From Saposhnikovia divaricata (Eukaryota > Streptophyta > Magnoliopsida > Apiales > Apiaceae), in NCBI GenBank assembly GCA_036435485.1, contig CM071600.1, positions 163,506,546-163,570,545 of the forward strand: 64,000 nucleotides of DNA, read 5' to 3'. Made by a program: the position numbers and the translations under genes. The notes beneath the pieces are model-generated. The model saw only the letters and a list, made by a program, of their open reading frames with translations, did not search any database and had not been told where the DNA came from. This document shows positions 12,391 through 24,089 of this stretch, piece by piece. Numbering within the stretch: the first letter of the stretch is position 1; every line of letters starts with the position of its first letter.

Positions 12391-12629
12391 ATGGGTCTTA
12401 TTTTTGGAATGAAGTATTTTGGGCCACTTAGGCCTATTGGGCCTACTGGGCCTATTTCCTTTTAGTTTATTTATTATATATGTACATTTATATATCTCAT
12501 TTCTACGATAGGTTCTAGTTTATTCTAGAACCTTCCATCATTTTGGGCCCTTGGACCTTTCATGGGCTTTTACTGGCTATTGCCGGTCTTATGGAATTTT
12601 AACTGGTTATCAACCGACTAAAGAATTCC

Positions 12630-12638
12630 TATAAAAGA
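12630..12638 (+). promoter_or_regulatory. TATA box upstream of the antisense reading frame
   Basis: CTATAAAAG followed about 25-35 bp later by a CT-rich start region (TCATTTCTCATTTCACTC) and a leader of about 210 bp before the ATG at 12878. The layout is that of a plant core promoter pointing against the host retroelement. Transcription itself is inferred. Confidence 0.55.
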
Positions 12639-12877
12639 GTGAAGTGAGAGTTCATTTCTCATTTCACTCTAAGCACTCTCACTTTACCTTCTAAATTTTT
12701 CTCAAAATCTCTCTAAGTTAAGGCAATTTCCGACAGAGTTCAAGGGCATTTTCCGGCAGTTCTCCACCGTGTTCTGGGTTTCATTGAAGTTTCTTCAAAG
12801 TTTTCTGGGTTTTTCCTTGCATCTTTATCTCCTTCAGCTGCATTTTCTGGGTTCGAGTATTCTTCCTTTGAATATCA

Positions 12878-13621
12878 ATGGCGGACAAAGCTGCTCAATG
12901 CCTTGCCAAAATGAATTCTGCATCTAAGAGAGGTAATGACATCGACATCCGTTCTACTTATATGAGATTAAGTGATATGATTAATACTCTTGGAGATGAA
13001 TATCCTAGTTTAGCTGATCTTGATGCATATAAATGCTGTAATAAATTCCATGATGAGGATTGTGTTCATAGTTATAATAAGAGTTATAATGTTAAGTCCC
13101 CACTTAAACTGGTAATGGCTGGGCCTGGCGACAGGCCTTGCCATTGGAGGCCCAATGCACTTTGTGTTTTTAGGGATGCCCTTGTAGCTGGGCTTAGGTT
13201 TCCTTTTCACAGTTTTATTCCAACCTTATTGGCTGATGTTCAAATCAGCCCACGTCAGTTACCTCCCAATGCCTGGCGATCAATTCTCTGTTTCATGGTT
13301 TTATGTGTAAGGAAGAAATTCCCACTTTCTGTCCCCCTCTTTAGAAAGATTTTCCAATTTTACAATAGTTCTAGCAATCAACTAGGCTGGGTCTACATTG
13401 GACAAAGGCCCAAGATTCCGCATATCTTTAATGGGCACTCGGTAGTTGACAATAACCCCAAATGGAAGGAAGAATTTATGTACTTGTTATGGGAAGGGGG
13501 TGATTGGGGCACCCTTTTCAGAAAATCATTTGGGAAAGTAGCCGATGGCAATCCCAACAAAATCGTGCTTAATACTGAAGAACAGGCTGCCTATGATGAG
13601 CTTAATAAAGACAACGGTTAA
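12878..13621 (+). CDS. Antisense extra ORF of the Tat-like element (putative gypsy-type transposon domain)
   Basis: 247 codons, ATG to TAA, no internal stop. Residues about 105-200 resemble the plant putative gypsy-type transposon domain (Pfam Transposase_28 type): FPFHSFIPTLLADVQISPRQ, then LPPNAWRSILCFMVL, then LFRKIFQFYN and W-YIGQRPK. The biochemical role of this family is not known; despite the family name there is no catalytic motif to point to. The residue mix (Trp, Cys, charged) looks like a soluble protein; no signal peptide or membrane segment is seen. It lies between tandem repeats and the cut end of a Tat-like element and runs opposite to it. Antisense extra ORFs in this position are described for several Tat elements. 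A Tekay-like LTR begins 46 bp after the stop, so the C-terminus or 3' untranslated region may be shortened. The start is supported by the TATA box at 12630 and by lack of an upstream ATG in frame. Confidence 0.7.
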   Translation: MADKAAQCLAKMNSASKRGNDIDIRSTYMRLSDMINTLGDEYPSLADLDAYKCCNKFHDEDCVHSYNKSYNVKSPLKLVMAGPGDRPCHWRPNALCVFRDALVAGLRFPFHSFIPTLLADVQISPRQLPPNAWRSILCFMVLCVRKKFPLSVPLFRKIFQFYNSSSNQLGWVYIGQRPKIPHIFNGHSVVDNNPKWKEEFMYLLWEGGDWGTLFRKSFGKVADGNPNKIVLNTEEQAAYDELNKDNG

Positions 13622-13666
13622 TCGTTGTGCTGGGACCTTATCAACGAGGAATCACTGAGGGCCGTT

Positions 13667-16600
13667 TGTAAGAACCCGGATTTTGGTGGGAATTAAAACT
13701 TTTATTATGTAATGGTGTATGGATTATTAGTGGAATTCACTACGATGTAACAGCCGTTTTAAGGAACGAATGTTTTAAAGGATATGGATTCAGTGTTAAT
13801 GTACTAGATGAATGATGAGAATTGATTGACAAAATAGATAAGAATAATCTATCGTCAGAAGAATAAGATATGGATTCCAAGAAAAGAAATATTCTCATGT
13901 CACCTAAATCGATATCTGTTATAAGTTAAGTGATTTCGTAGAAGGATTAAGGAAGGATCGGGAAAGCGCGAGAATATTTTTCTAATTATAAGGAGTAAAG
14001 AGAGAATAAATGGTGAATAGTGTTTTTGATGGAAATGAGAATATTATTGGACGACACTATATAGAAGTACCCGGAACGGATTTCTGAGTTCGTATTAGTG
14101 ATCCAAGGGGAAAAAGAGTGTATGTAAAAGTTATCGGATTCTGAAAAATAGAACTTTTATTTTCCCCGAGATTTCCCTGGACACTGAAGGACTTGAAGAG
14201 TTATTGGAAAGATTTATGGAATTTGGATTCAAGAATTATTAAAGAAAATTAAGAATGATAGTATAAATATCGAGATGGTTTCCGGGAAAACCCTAACTAG
14301 AAATCTTCAACATATTCCTTCGAACGATCAGTGAATTGAGTAATAACCGGACAAAAGAACAAGCAGAGGATCAAGATTCAAGCATGTACAAGTGGATATG
14401 ATCAAGTAATCAAGTAGTTACATGAGTAATTAGAACAATTAAAGACTTAAACTAAGTACTTAGCTCCTTTCGTCATCCAACCACAAGATTAAGACACATG
14501 CCCCCTCAAAATACATCATGCATGACATAATAGCTTTAACAAAGCTACTTTACCATAGATATTATCCAAAGAAATTACTTTATGCTAGATTATTGCAAGA
14601 GAAGCAAGCCAAACTCCATCTCTCTCCATTTTCTCTAAACTGCCCAGCAGAAACATTCTCAAGAAGAAAATTCATATCTCCATTTCTATCCATGATAAAA
14701 TCACAAAATTTAAACCATAGCTTCTCTACTCCATGGGCAAGGTTCGTTAAAAATTTCATGGCAATCCAAGTAGTATAGCATAGTTAAATCCCTCCCCAAA
14801 GTTGAAGAAACCAAACTGATCTGTGCTTGACAGTTTCTGTCCAGCGGAGAAAGGGGGCTCAAAACCCTAGCTAGGAAGCTTCAAATTTGATGATCCAGGA
14901 CTAAAAACAAAGCTTATAAAGAGGCCAAGATGTGATAAAAATTTGAGAGCTAAAATCTTATTTTTCTATTTTCTATGTTTTTTACAAAAGTGATGATGAA
15001 TAGTAACCCTTAGAAACTAACTTTGTTTTCTTGGTTTTCTTTGTTGCTCTAAGCTATATTAAGGTGATCCAAGGACTTGATCAAGGCTTGTTAGACTCCT
15101 AGACGCACCAAGGAAGGTATAACTCTCTTGAAACCCTAGGTTTTACTTTAAGTATATGCATGATCTTGATGAGGTTTAGTATAGTTATGATATTAGCATG
15201 GTTACAAGCTTGATTAGCATGATCTTGTAGTGGTTTAAACATATGATGATTATAAGGATGAAGTGATATTATCTTGGACATATTTGGATGAGAATCATGT
15301 ATATAAGATGTGTATTATGCCCGGTGTGGCTTGGTTTTGATGTTATGATTTTTGGAACGCTCGATTTATAGCCGTTATAATGCCAGAATTTCGTTAAACC
15401 TTGAAACTCGTGCATATCAGTAGTTATTAGTCACTGATCTGGTTAAGTATATAACATACATTTGTAGATCTCGAGTCGTAGATCATTTTGGAAAAAGAAT
15501 CGGATCAAACGGACTTACGGATTAGGATTTATGGCCGATTTACTAAAAGTGGTTCGAAACCGTAAGTACGAATTCGTAACTTCAATTGAACCCCCTTAAC
15601 ATGAATAATTCGGTTGCTAATATTTGTAATTAAATATTAGAGATCATAAGGAAGGTGTGGGAGAAAACCTCGTGTCAAACGGATCATTTTTCAATTTTAC
15701 AAAAATGTTTGAATCGGAGTTAAGCGCGAACGAACCCTTAAAACTACACTTGGTTATAACTTTGGTGAATCACTTAGAAAACGGGCGATAAAACTCGAGG
15801 TATAATCTTGGTTCGTAAACGACCTACCTTAGAACTTATAAGGCTTAAGTATCTACCAAGTATAAGTATAATGACAAGCCTTTATAACGAACGAATGTCG
15901 GATCATAACGGTGTTAATAAGAGTTACACTAAAAGGTGTATAACGAGATGACTTGAAAACATGTTTCGACTAAGTTAAGTATATACTTAACCTCTCAAAG
16001 CGTTAAGTGATTAATCTTGGATATTTTGATTATGTATAGATCACCGGACTGACTCAGGACACATTATCCCTACTCGACTACCAGGTAAGTGTTCAAACTT
16101 TGAACCTGTTGTTGTGATAATATATATGTGCTTTCTGTTATACATATGCCATAGCATGCATGCCTGTTTTCAAAAGTTTATTGTGATACTTGTTCCCTGT
16201 ATTGATGTTGGCTTATAAGTTAGGTACAAGATATACTAATTATAAGCCGGATATTGCAAAGACCCTTAGTGAAGGGCATTTAATCTCATTCCTTCAGTAT
16301 AGACCACGAGTCGATATTTTGTATTGTATAGATAATCGTGGAAACCCGGAGGGATTCCAGTGACAGATTATTGAGGAATGTTATTTATGAACATTGTTTA
16401 TATTTCCATAAGTATTAATTACTTGGAAATTATTCAAGGAATGTTATTTGAATATTATCTCAGTCGAGAAATATTATCGAATATTATTTTGGAATATTCA
16501 TGGAAGACTTGATTTATATAATAAATATTGTTTTGAAAATTCGTTTAAGGTTGATGTATTTATTGAATATTAATTAGTAAATATTCATTTAAATATATAT

Positions 16601-18054
16601 TTATTTTGTGAATATTTTATATATTCATTCGAGGATTAATTATAAGCAATATTTTATTTTAAAATATTTTTTAAATATTTATGATTTAATGAATATTCCT
16701 TGAATATTTATTTGACTTCTTTTAAATAAAATTCATAATGATTGACCTTATTCAAAGATTACTTTTGATCTTCAAATATTACGTAAATTATTTCTAAGTA
16801 TTATTAATATCATTATTTCTATCAAGAAAGGTTCTCACAGATTCTATTCTTCATTCAAGTCTATCTTCCAAATTATAATGGAACCTTGCTTGAGAACTGT
16901 TACTTATTTTATTTGACTTCCCGGTCATAAATATTTTGAAATTATTCTTTTCACTCGCAACTCGGTTGCTGTTTATCTATTGAATCGTTGTGTTACCTCC
17001 TCATCATTCGAGGGGGAAGATTGTTGGAACAAGTCGATATCCATTAACGAGCATCAGCTCGGGAAATATTGGTGAATTTTCCTTTCCAATTAGATATGAC
17101 TACTTTGTGGAGTCCTATCAACAAGTATTATACTTGGGGAAAGGGGGAGGAACTTTACGTTTCAGAGTCATGGATGTTATCAGAACTAGGAGCCGCGTAA
17201 GTGGCCGAGTGGCGCCGGTCCTGCAATGGCCCAACCGTTGGCCGGGGAGTTCCAGAGGGCGGTTGACAAGTAAATCCATCGGTGCTTCCTTCTACATGTA
17301 GAGAACAATGATGGGGAGCATAATTGGTGACTGATCATCGTAAATGTTATGGCTCCTGGCACGTCAATGCTCTGGGATTGGTTCATCTTTCAAAGTTAGA
17401 AATTTTCTGCAACATTTTCTATGTTGGCAGGGTTGAAAAGTGTTCAAAACTGGAATTGCATTATTTCTTGCAAGTTCCTCTTTGTGATATATGATGACAT
17501 CTTGTTCATATTTTTGCACATCAGATACTTTTATGGAAAGTATATGTTGGGTTACCTTGTAACTTCATCGTTTATATTATACTGGCATATGGTTTCAAAA
17601 CTCGTTTGAACTATTATATATATTGTTGTCCAGTTATATTATTTTGGTGGGCTTTGGCTCACCCTTGCTTTATTATTTATATCACAACAACAGATAGAGC
17701 AGATGGTCCGTAACCTGAGGACGATGTGGCTACCATTGCGGAGCATAGAGCCAGGGGTTGACTAATCTTCAGCTTCTAAGTACCAGTTATATTTATTTAT
17801 ATGACTTGTAAATGGATGACAAAGAGTTTGTAAGTTGAATGTTATTCTTTTGAGTTGTAAGAACTCAAACCAGTGATTAATAATATACGATAGATTACTC
17901 TGATTTCATCTCTAGGACTATAACTGTTTGTGTGGTGTGATATTATTGTGGGGTCATAATGTGCCGTTTATTTATTTGATTCAATTTCAAGTATTATTGT
18001 TGGAGTTGAGACCGTAACGACCAGATCCCCGACCCCGGATCTGGGGGTGTTACA
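13667..18054 (+). repeat. 5' LTR of the old Tekay-like element, 4388 bp
   Basis: Begins TGTAAGAACCCGGATTTTGG and ends GGGGGTGTTACA, followed by the primer site. It aligns along its length with the LTR at 29290-44703, including GACACTATATAGAAGTA (candidate TATA at about 14068), the AATATT-rich block (16380-16740), and GGGGAAAGGGGGAGGAACTT. TG...CA ends support the borders. Confidence 0.85.
16380..16740. repeat. Degenerate AATATT-rich array in the LTR
   Basis: Repeated GAATATTATTT...AATATTCATT blocks, each a small inverted repeat, about 40-60 bp apart. A matching block exists in the younger LTR (42665-43260). Confidence 0.6.
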
Positions 18055-18058
18055 GAAA

Positions 18059-18070
18059 TGGTATCAGAGC
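18059..18070 (+). other. Primer binding site, initiator Met-tRNA
   Basis: TGGTATCAGAGC, four bases after the LTR end. Complementary to the 3' end of plant initiator tRNA-Met; the usual primer of plant chromoviruses. Confidence 0.85.
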
Positions 18071-19180
18071 TCGAGTTATAGATCCCCAGAGATGATGCGA
18101 CATTATATAATAATAAATTCACTATTATAATAAGAACTCTTGCCAAGTTCACCTAAAACCCTTACGGGAACTTATAAGTATCATGATAGTAACTTAGCTC
18201 GATATCGTATCGACAAGCAAGGCGACAGACCTTGAGGCTTATGAGCAGCAGCACGATGATGCTTTATTGCATGGTGACGATCGGTTTGAGGATTCGATAG
18301 AGTACCTACTGGGAACTTGGAGGAGGTTCCAGCTATGGAGGAGAACCCCGTTAAGGATAAAGAATTTACCCTTGGGGAAATAAGGGCTGCAGCCAGAGAG
18401 ACTGTAAGAGTTATTGTGTAGTGCTCAGAAAAGTGAGCGTAAAGAACTGAGTTATTATTGAGAGAACTAAGGATGCATATCGGATTAAATCCAGACTACC
18501 GGATGAATTACCAGCAAGTAAGACGGATTGGAAGAATTTCTTGAGATCTTATATGGGGATAGATAAGAATCCTTAGAGACTTTCAGATTAATGAGAAAAG
18601 AGTTAGAATGATGCATGATTATCAAAGACATCGATATAGAATGGGGAGCGGAGTCTCCAAGAGCAGTTGAGATAAAGACAACAAGGGCCATATCATTGAT
18701 AAATGGATTAGGGTGAATATTGTCAATGGTAATTTGCCAGGAGAGGGCAGATTTCATATGGTATAAGTTATGAAGACAAATTGAGATTGATGAGGCGGTT
18801 TAATTCAGAGAAATGTTCATTTTATAGATGGATAAGCTTAGAAAGTAAAGACATTGGAAAGTGTTGGCATGATTGGATAAAGTTAAATAAGAAAGTAGTA
18901 AGCGAGACGAGGATCTCAGAACCTACAAGAGGAAAAGACCAGAGAGTCTATGATAAACTTGTAATAAGACCATTGTCAAAGACTAAGTATGAGGTTAATC
19001 CCACTCAGTTAAATGATGAACCAGAAGCATGAGATGCATGTGATTCAGAAGAATATTAAATTCTTTCTTTTCCTTGAATGGATTATAGTAAGTTGCATTA
19101 AGTTTGTTCTGAACTGAATCGTAAATTGATCAAGTAATGTGATCAGTGGTTAAGAGGTAATGGAGAATGTTTTAAAAATG
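18071..19180 (+). pseudogene. Leader, extra-ORF and gag remnants of the old Tekay-like element
   Basis: The first 140 bp match the leader at 44720-44860. From about 18233, GAGGCTTATGAGCAGCAGCACGATGATGC reads EAYEQQHDD, like EAAARQHDED at the start of the extra ORF of the younger element (44870). Near 18375, LGEIRAAARETVRVIV is gag-like. No long frame survives. Confidence 0.4.
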
Positions 19181-19184
19181 AAAC

Positions 19185-19605
19185 CTGAAGTCTGAGTTCT
19201 GGCAAAATGAAGTTCAGTTATTAGGACATACGATCAATAGTGATGGAGTGTTGGTTGACCCCACCAAGTTAAAGGCAGTTTCAATTTAGAAAGGCCAACC
19301 ACACCAACAAAGGCAAGAAATTTCATAAGATTCCCAAGGAATTACCAAAGATTTGTTCAGGACTTTACCAAGATTGCAGTCCCGCAACCCGATTTACTTG
19401 TAAGACTAAGAAGTTTGAATGGATAAAAAAATGTGAGAAAATCTCCCTGGAGCTAAAGATAAAATTGGTGATTACCCAGCGTTGGCTTTGTCTAATGGAA
19501 GAAGGAAGACTTTATGATATATTATGATGCATCTTATATAGGTTTAGGTGATGTGCTTATACAGCACGGTAGAATAATTACGGATGCATTCGGACAGCAC
19601 GGTTC
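19185..19605 (+). pseudogene. Reverse transcriptase / RNase H remnant
   Basis: Readable in pieces despite frameshifts: SEFWQNEVQLLGH and NSDGVLVDPTKLKAVS (end of the polymerase domain), then a block like the GYYRRFVQDF connection, then YYDASYIGLGDVLIQHGRII (start of RNase H). They correspond to 48670-49060 of the younger element. In the RNase H piece the first catalytic Asp is still present. The sequence is too damaged to be translated. Confidence 0.7.
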
Positions 19606-20999
19606 ACCAGGTTCGAATGACCCTGGTAGTGCTAATTTTGTGGAACGACTAACTCCGATGGTATTGTTCCTTTTAAGACTAGTGACTAAACTTCCAACCT
19701 TATGGCAATCATTCCGTTGTTATAACTACTTGCAATTATACCTGCTTGGATGTTTATAGAACTGTTCCTCAGGTTTCGAAATTGATCTTCGTAGTGCTTC
19801 CAGTGGGTGGATAGATTGGCCCAAGTTCCCCTGATTCTGGAAAGAATTCAACAAATCATGGCAAACCTTGTCTTTCTGATTATTAGAAAACGTCAATGAA
19901 AAGAGTGGAAACTGAAGCGAACCCAGTGAATCGGGTAAGGTAGCCGCTATATGGGTTGGCAAACAGACCCTAATTATTATAATTAATTGTAGAGATAAAA
20001 TGATGTAGTGAGATTGGACGGTAAAGGAGAACTGCATTCAATGACCGAAACGGACTGAGAAATTCTGAGATTGACTTAATGAAAAGGCTATTATGCCAAA
20101 AGTGGTAAGCGTGTGTAGCACGTGGGATTGATAAGAGGAGTTGAAGAGATAAAAAATAAAGGAAAGGTGACCGGAGATGATACCGAGAAGTCGATGAAGA
20201 TTTATATGGAAAGATCAGAAGGTATCAAGAAAGAGGAATGAACGAAGAGTGGCAGTGCTCAAGTTGAGTAACTATGCTACTCTGGTACCTAAGATTTGCT
20301 GTGTAAGGGAAAGTAGTGAATAAATACGTCTAGAAATGCACGGGAAAAAGCATATGGATAAGCATAGCCTATCCTAGATAATTATCTTTGCTATGGACGC
20401 AGGTGGCAATTGCTAGAAAAGTAATGCTGTTAGTTAACCCCTAAACTCATATATTTTGAGTGCGACCAGTTGAGGCCATGTCACAAAGGTTTATTAAGTG
20501 ACTAGACCAGTGATGTCAGGACAAAGCGGGGGTGAAGCGCCCACCGCGAGAGCTTTTGGATATAAAGTGAAGTGATTCAGATGTATATGATTGACCAGCT
20601 TAGGAACTAGAAAGAGAAGTAAAGTGAATTTAGATACATGATGATGAGATTTTATAAATACCATGAATGTATTATGACTAAGGAAAGTGATCAATGAAGG
20701 TTTATGAAGATTGTGAGAAATGGTGAAGTATGATGCATAAATGTTGTCTGAAACTTAGTATCCTTAAGAAGGGTGATAACTACTAAGAGATTCACGTTGA
20801 ACTCGACCAATATCTTCCAGAACATCCTTGCCACCATTACCAAAATTCTGTAGGAAAGATAAATAACCATAAGCGGTCTTTTGAAGGTCATGTAGACTGA
20901 CGTCCATTTGAAAGAGAAGGTTAGCATGAGGATACCTATGGATTATCAAGATGAGAATGATTGAAAAGAGACCCTTATTAAGGATGTATGATTTGATTG
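19606..20999. other. Unassigned decayed sequence
   Basis: No supported gene. It may be the integrase and 3' part of the old Tekay-like element, but I could not align it convincingly. Short open frames on both strands have no recognisable domain. Confidence 0.4.
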
Positions 21000-21660
21000 C
21001 CAATTAACGCTACACCATAAACGCACATACGCAACCCCCAAATAAAGTTGCAAAAGACCTGAAAAGCGTTGCGTAAGGTCTTACGCAACACCAGAGGGGC
21101 GTTGCCAATACCGGCGTTGCGTAAGACCTCTAATGCAACGCTTTTCCAAGCTATTGCAACACAACAAAAGCATTGCATAAGAGGCCTTATGCAACACCAA
21201 AATCTCGTAAAGGCAACACTTAACGGTGTTGCATAAGATTTTTCAGCCATGTCAGCAGTGGGCCCACATGCCACGTCAGTATTGGATCCCACCAGGTGAC
21301 ACGTCAGCATGCTGACATGCAAGCAAGGTACCACGTCACCAAGGTGCCACGTCATCAGTGGGGCCCATAGTGTGCCACGTCATAACTGGAGTGGCAATGC
21401 CACGTCAGTAGTGGGGCCCACCAAGGTGCCACATCAACAATGGGCCCCCTCATGCCACGTCAACAGTGGGGCCCACATGCCACGTCATCAATGGGGACCA
21501 TTATCTAATGCAACACTTTTTGAGTCTAATGTAACACTATTTTTTTAAGCAACACCATTTTTTTAAAAAGCAACACCATTCTTTTTAAACACAACACCAT
21601 TTATTTTTATTGCAACAGCATATATAATCAAATGCAACACTTTTTTACAAAAAAATTGAA
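21000..21660. repeat. Left subterminal repeats
   Basis: Three repeat types in order. First, GCGTTGCGTAAG / CTTACGCAACACC in both orientations (21008-21240). Second, about ten copies of a CCACGTCA-NNN-GTGGGGCCCA-type motif (21240-21500). Third, AATGCAACAC / AGCAACACCATT repeats (21505-21640). Such clustered short motifs near an end are typical transposase-binding arrays. Confidence 0.65.
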
Positions 21661-21862
21661 ATGCCTGCTTTGTTTATACATAAAACCATCTGGTCCAAAC
21701 CAAGCCAACAACTATAGGTCCAAACCAACCACAAGGCAATGATGCGACCAACAAAAATACTTGACAGTTTACAAAAATACCATGTTCTAATACTAGCTAG
21801 TTAAAGCTACAAAAAATATTACTAAGTGGAGCCGCCTTGAGTCATTAGAGTGCAACTATCCC
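21661..21862. other. No gene seen
   Basis: Non-repetitive sequence between the subterminal repeats and the first exon-like piece. Confidence 0.4.
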
Positions 21863-21971
21863 TTATTCGCTTGAAAATATGGCATAAATTTCTCCAATAT
21901 CTAATTTAAGATTAGGATCCGCTTGTCCTAGATTTTTCAGCATCCATGTCTGGGCCGCTTGTCCTATAGCC
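21863..21971 (-). pseudogene. Unidentified exon-like piece B
   Basis: Preceded by a good acceptor (TTTTACAG) and open to a TAA: AIGQAAQTWMLKNLGQ followed by ADPNLKLDIGEIYAIFSSE. I do not recognise the parent protein. It is last in line of the minus-strand pieces, so it could act as a terminal exon if a fused transcript were made. Confidence 0.35.
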
Positions 21972-22772
21972 CTGTAAAAGAACTATTAGAATATCACCTA
22001 ATAATAATATGAACTTAGAACAAATAAAGAAGGAAGTTGACCTATCATCTGGTTCATTTTCTACTGTTTCATCTTGCTCAGGTTCACAACAGCAAGGTTA
22101 ATCATATGTTTCTCATTTGATATTCATGTAATTAGTAAACTTAAAGCATATAACAGCGTAGCTACACAAACTGAGAACACACAGCATATATAAAAGATGA
22201 ACTCTAGTAAAATGTTAATTATCTTCATTAATAATGCAACTGAATAATAATAATTAAACATTTTTTACAATTACTATGAGTGGAGAAGGTTGAACATTAT
22301 TTTCTGTTTCCCCCATCAGTTACAATTTTTAACAAGTTAAATTGCATATGATGCATGAGCCAACAATATGTATTATAGTTGAAAATGGGCAATATTTCAT
22401 ACAAATACCCTGCAAAAGAACATTTTTTGATTGTATCATTCATGTGAAGGGCTGCATATGACTATTAGGATCTTTTAAGGTAAAACTGAGTAGCTCAAAG
22501 AAGAAATAGTGCAGAAGATCGGGTGGAAAATCTTATTGTAACCTACCAAAAAAATATAACATCAACAGAGAATAGAAATACTGCAAAAAGGTGCTCACAG
22601 AAACAGTTCAATCCCACATTTCAGAAAACTAGACTTCACTAGCTATATGTAAAACCAGGGTTGCAGTTTGCAGTGTTGTTATCTTCATTATTTAGCATGT
22701 AAACTGATATCTATCTGCTAATAAGAAAGTAGTAAGGATTCACTATATCATATTGATCCATTAATAACTTAC
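21972..22772. other. Intron-like or non-coding sequence
   Basis: No supported exon. AT-rich, consistent with retained intron sequence. Confidence 0.35.
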
Positions 22773-22868
22773 CTTCCTTGTCACTACTTTGAATTTATAT
22801 ATATCCACCCATTTATTTTTCATGGCATATGAATGCCCTATACTGAAAATATCAGAGCCCACCTTGTT
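22773..22868 (-). pseudogene. Phe-tRNA synthetase alpha subunit, exon fragment
   Basis: A 96-bp exon between acceptor GATGTAG and donor AAG|GTAAG, fully open: it contains DIFSIGHSYAMKNKWVDIYK. The pattern D-[VI]-F-x-I-G-x-S-x-A-x-K-N-K-W-V is that of the N-terminal region of cytosolic plant Phe-tRNA synthetase alpha chains, where Phe is charged onto its tRNA. Only this part is present; the catalytic domain is absent, so it has no synthetase function. The gene name is from my recognition of the motif, not a search. Confidence 0.6.
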
Positions 22869-23133
22869 CTACATCAAAAACAAAAAAAGACAATCAGAAC
22901 ACCATCATTAGTTAACCAATCAAAGCTATTGTTAGATTAGATTATATAAGTACACAAGGAACAGAATTTTATAAGGCAGTAAGTTTAGGTCGAAGCAAAC
23001 ATACGAAATCTAATGCTAATGGGAGATGATATGTAGTAATCAAGTATACTTTTGATCAAGCCTTTTGTTGTGAATGATATGCTACTTCAGCTGCTTTGCA
23101 TTTGAATATGTATGATTTATATAATATCAGTAC

Positions 23134-23214
23134 CTGAAAAGTGTGCATGGGTAATAATGTAGAGCGGTAAGTCTCCTAGGCATTGTTTGATGGTTGTGAT
23201 GCCACTTTCAACTT
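23134..23214 (-). pseudogene. Unidentified exon-like piece A
   Basis: Between acceptor TTTCTCTTTCAG and donor TTTTCAG|GTACTG. One frame is open: VESGITTIKQCLGDLPLYII followed by THAHFS. Parent not recognised. Joining it to the next piece (22868) breaks the frame. Confidence 0.4.
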
Positions 23215-23274
23215 CTGAAAGAGAAAGACAATACTCTCCAATAATCCAAAATGCACATGAACAAACTCTTGCCG

Positions 23275-23403
23275 CTAGAATCTGGTAGAAGGTTGAGAGG
23301 CACTCGGTAGATCAGATGAAAGAGGTTCGGCATATTTTATTAGCTCCTCATGTTCAACTCCTGATGCAGCAAGCACCATCCGAGGAGTAGTGTAATTTTC
23401 CGG
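23275..23403 (-). pseudogene. Mitochondrial processing peptidase alpha subunit, exon fragment
   Basis: The frame reads ENYTTPRMVLAASGVEHEEL and then IKYAEPLSSDLPS before a TAG at 23275. ENYTAPRMVLAASGVEHEEL is a hallmark segment of the plant alpha subunit of the matrix processing peptidase, which together with the beta subunit cuts presequences from imported proteins. Only about 40 codons are present, with a T-rich intron-like flank upstream. No glycine-rich loop or rest of the protein follows, so this is a captured piece and not a gene. Confidence 0.75.
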
Positions 23404-24089
23404 GGAAAAAAAATCAGAAACTGATTCTATAAGGGTAAGGTAAAAACTAATCCTACTCTGATTATATTTCGTTACTTAAACCTGACAACAGTGGAGAGAT
23501 ACTATATAACAGGGAAAATAAATCAGTATCACATAGCAAGTTGAGCGACTTCATAAAATGGAACATTCACAAATTTACTGTAACATTATTTCCCTGAAAC
23601 CAGAATGCATTTCCTTCATATGACAAATGTAGGACACTAGCTCGTTACAAGCAAGTTCTGTTAGACTGTTACTAAGCTATTATTTAACTTTTAATCCCAG
23701 AGGATAGATACCATTTCAAAGAGTAAAATAAACTACTTAATCATGAGGTTGAAAAGATATCACAGAAAAATACTATCCATTGCTTGAATAATTGAATCAT
23801 AATCCATAAATGTTCGAGTCGCTCTGCTTTGGGAAGTCCGCATAAGAATAATGGTGTGCCTGAAAAGATATGTATTCTTCGAAAATGGAAGCACAACAAC
23901 AAAAAAACAAAGCCTGAAAAGGGATTAGATTTACATTAGTAACAAAACTAAGATTTCTATCAGCAAAACAAATCACGAAAAACCTAAACACAGCAAAATA
24001 ATCTTGAAATCATATATCTATAGATAAATACCTGGAGAAGATTGACGATAAGAACCCTTTAAAACTAATACACAATATTGTGTACTTAC
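23404..24089. other. Intron-like sequence between captured pieces
   Basis: No exon recognised. It includes the donor-side flank of the kinase fragment, and its short open frames match nothing I know. Confidence 0.35.

Larger units (their letters stand above)
11148..13666 (-). mobile_element. Tat-like Ty3/gypsy element, 3' part only
   Basis: On the minus strand the LTR begins TGATATGGGC at 11427 after a G-rich tract. This border and its surroundings match the complete Tat-like element at 29448-40349: the same GAAAACTGATCAGGTTTTC block and the same GTGGAGCGACC block. What remains is 280 bp of LTR (11148-11427), the 3' untranslated region with tandem repeats, and an antisense reading frame. The left side is cut by the Athila-like insertion at 11147, the right side by a Tekay-like LTR at 13667. 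Confidence 0.75.
13667..20999 (+). mobile_element. Old Tekay/Del-like chromovirus, decayed, right end not found
   Basis: A full LTR (13667-18054), an initiator-Met primer site and scattered pol remnants in the order expected for the plus strand. It is related to the better preserved element at 29290-53971. No 3' LTR is present before the next region begins near 21000, so the 3' half was lost by deletion or lies elsewhere. Confidence 0.7.

Noticed and set aside
12086..12431. Open frames of 66 and 73 codons on opposite strands
   Set aside because: By-products of the 79-bp tandem repeat.
20494..21355. Minus-strand frames of 66-125 codons
   Set aside because: Cross the border between decayed retroelement and subterminal repeats; composition follows the repeats.
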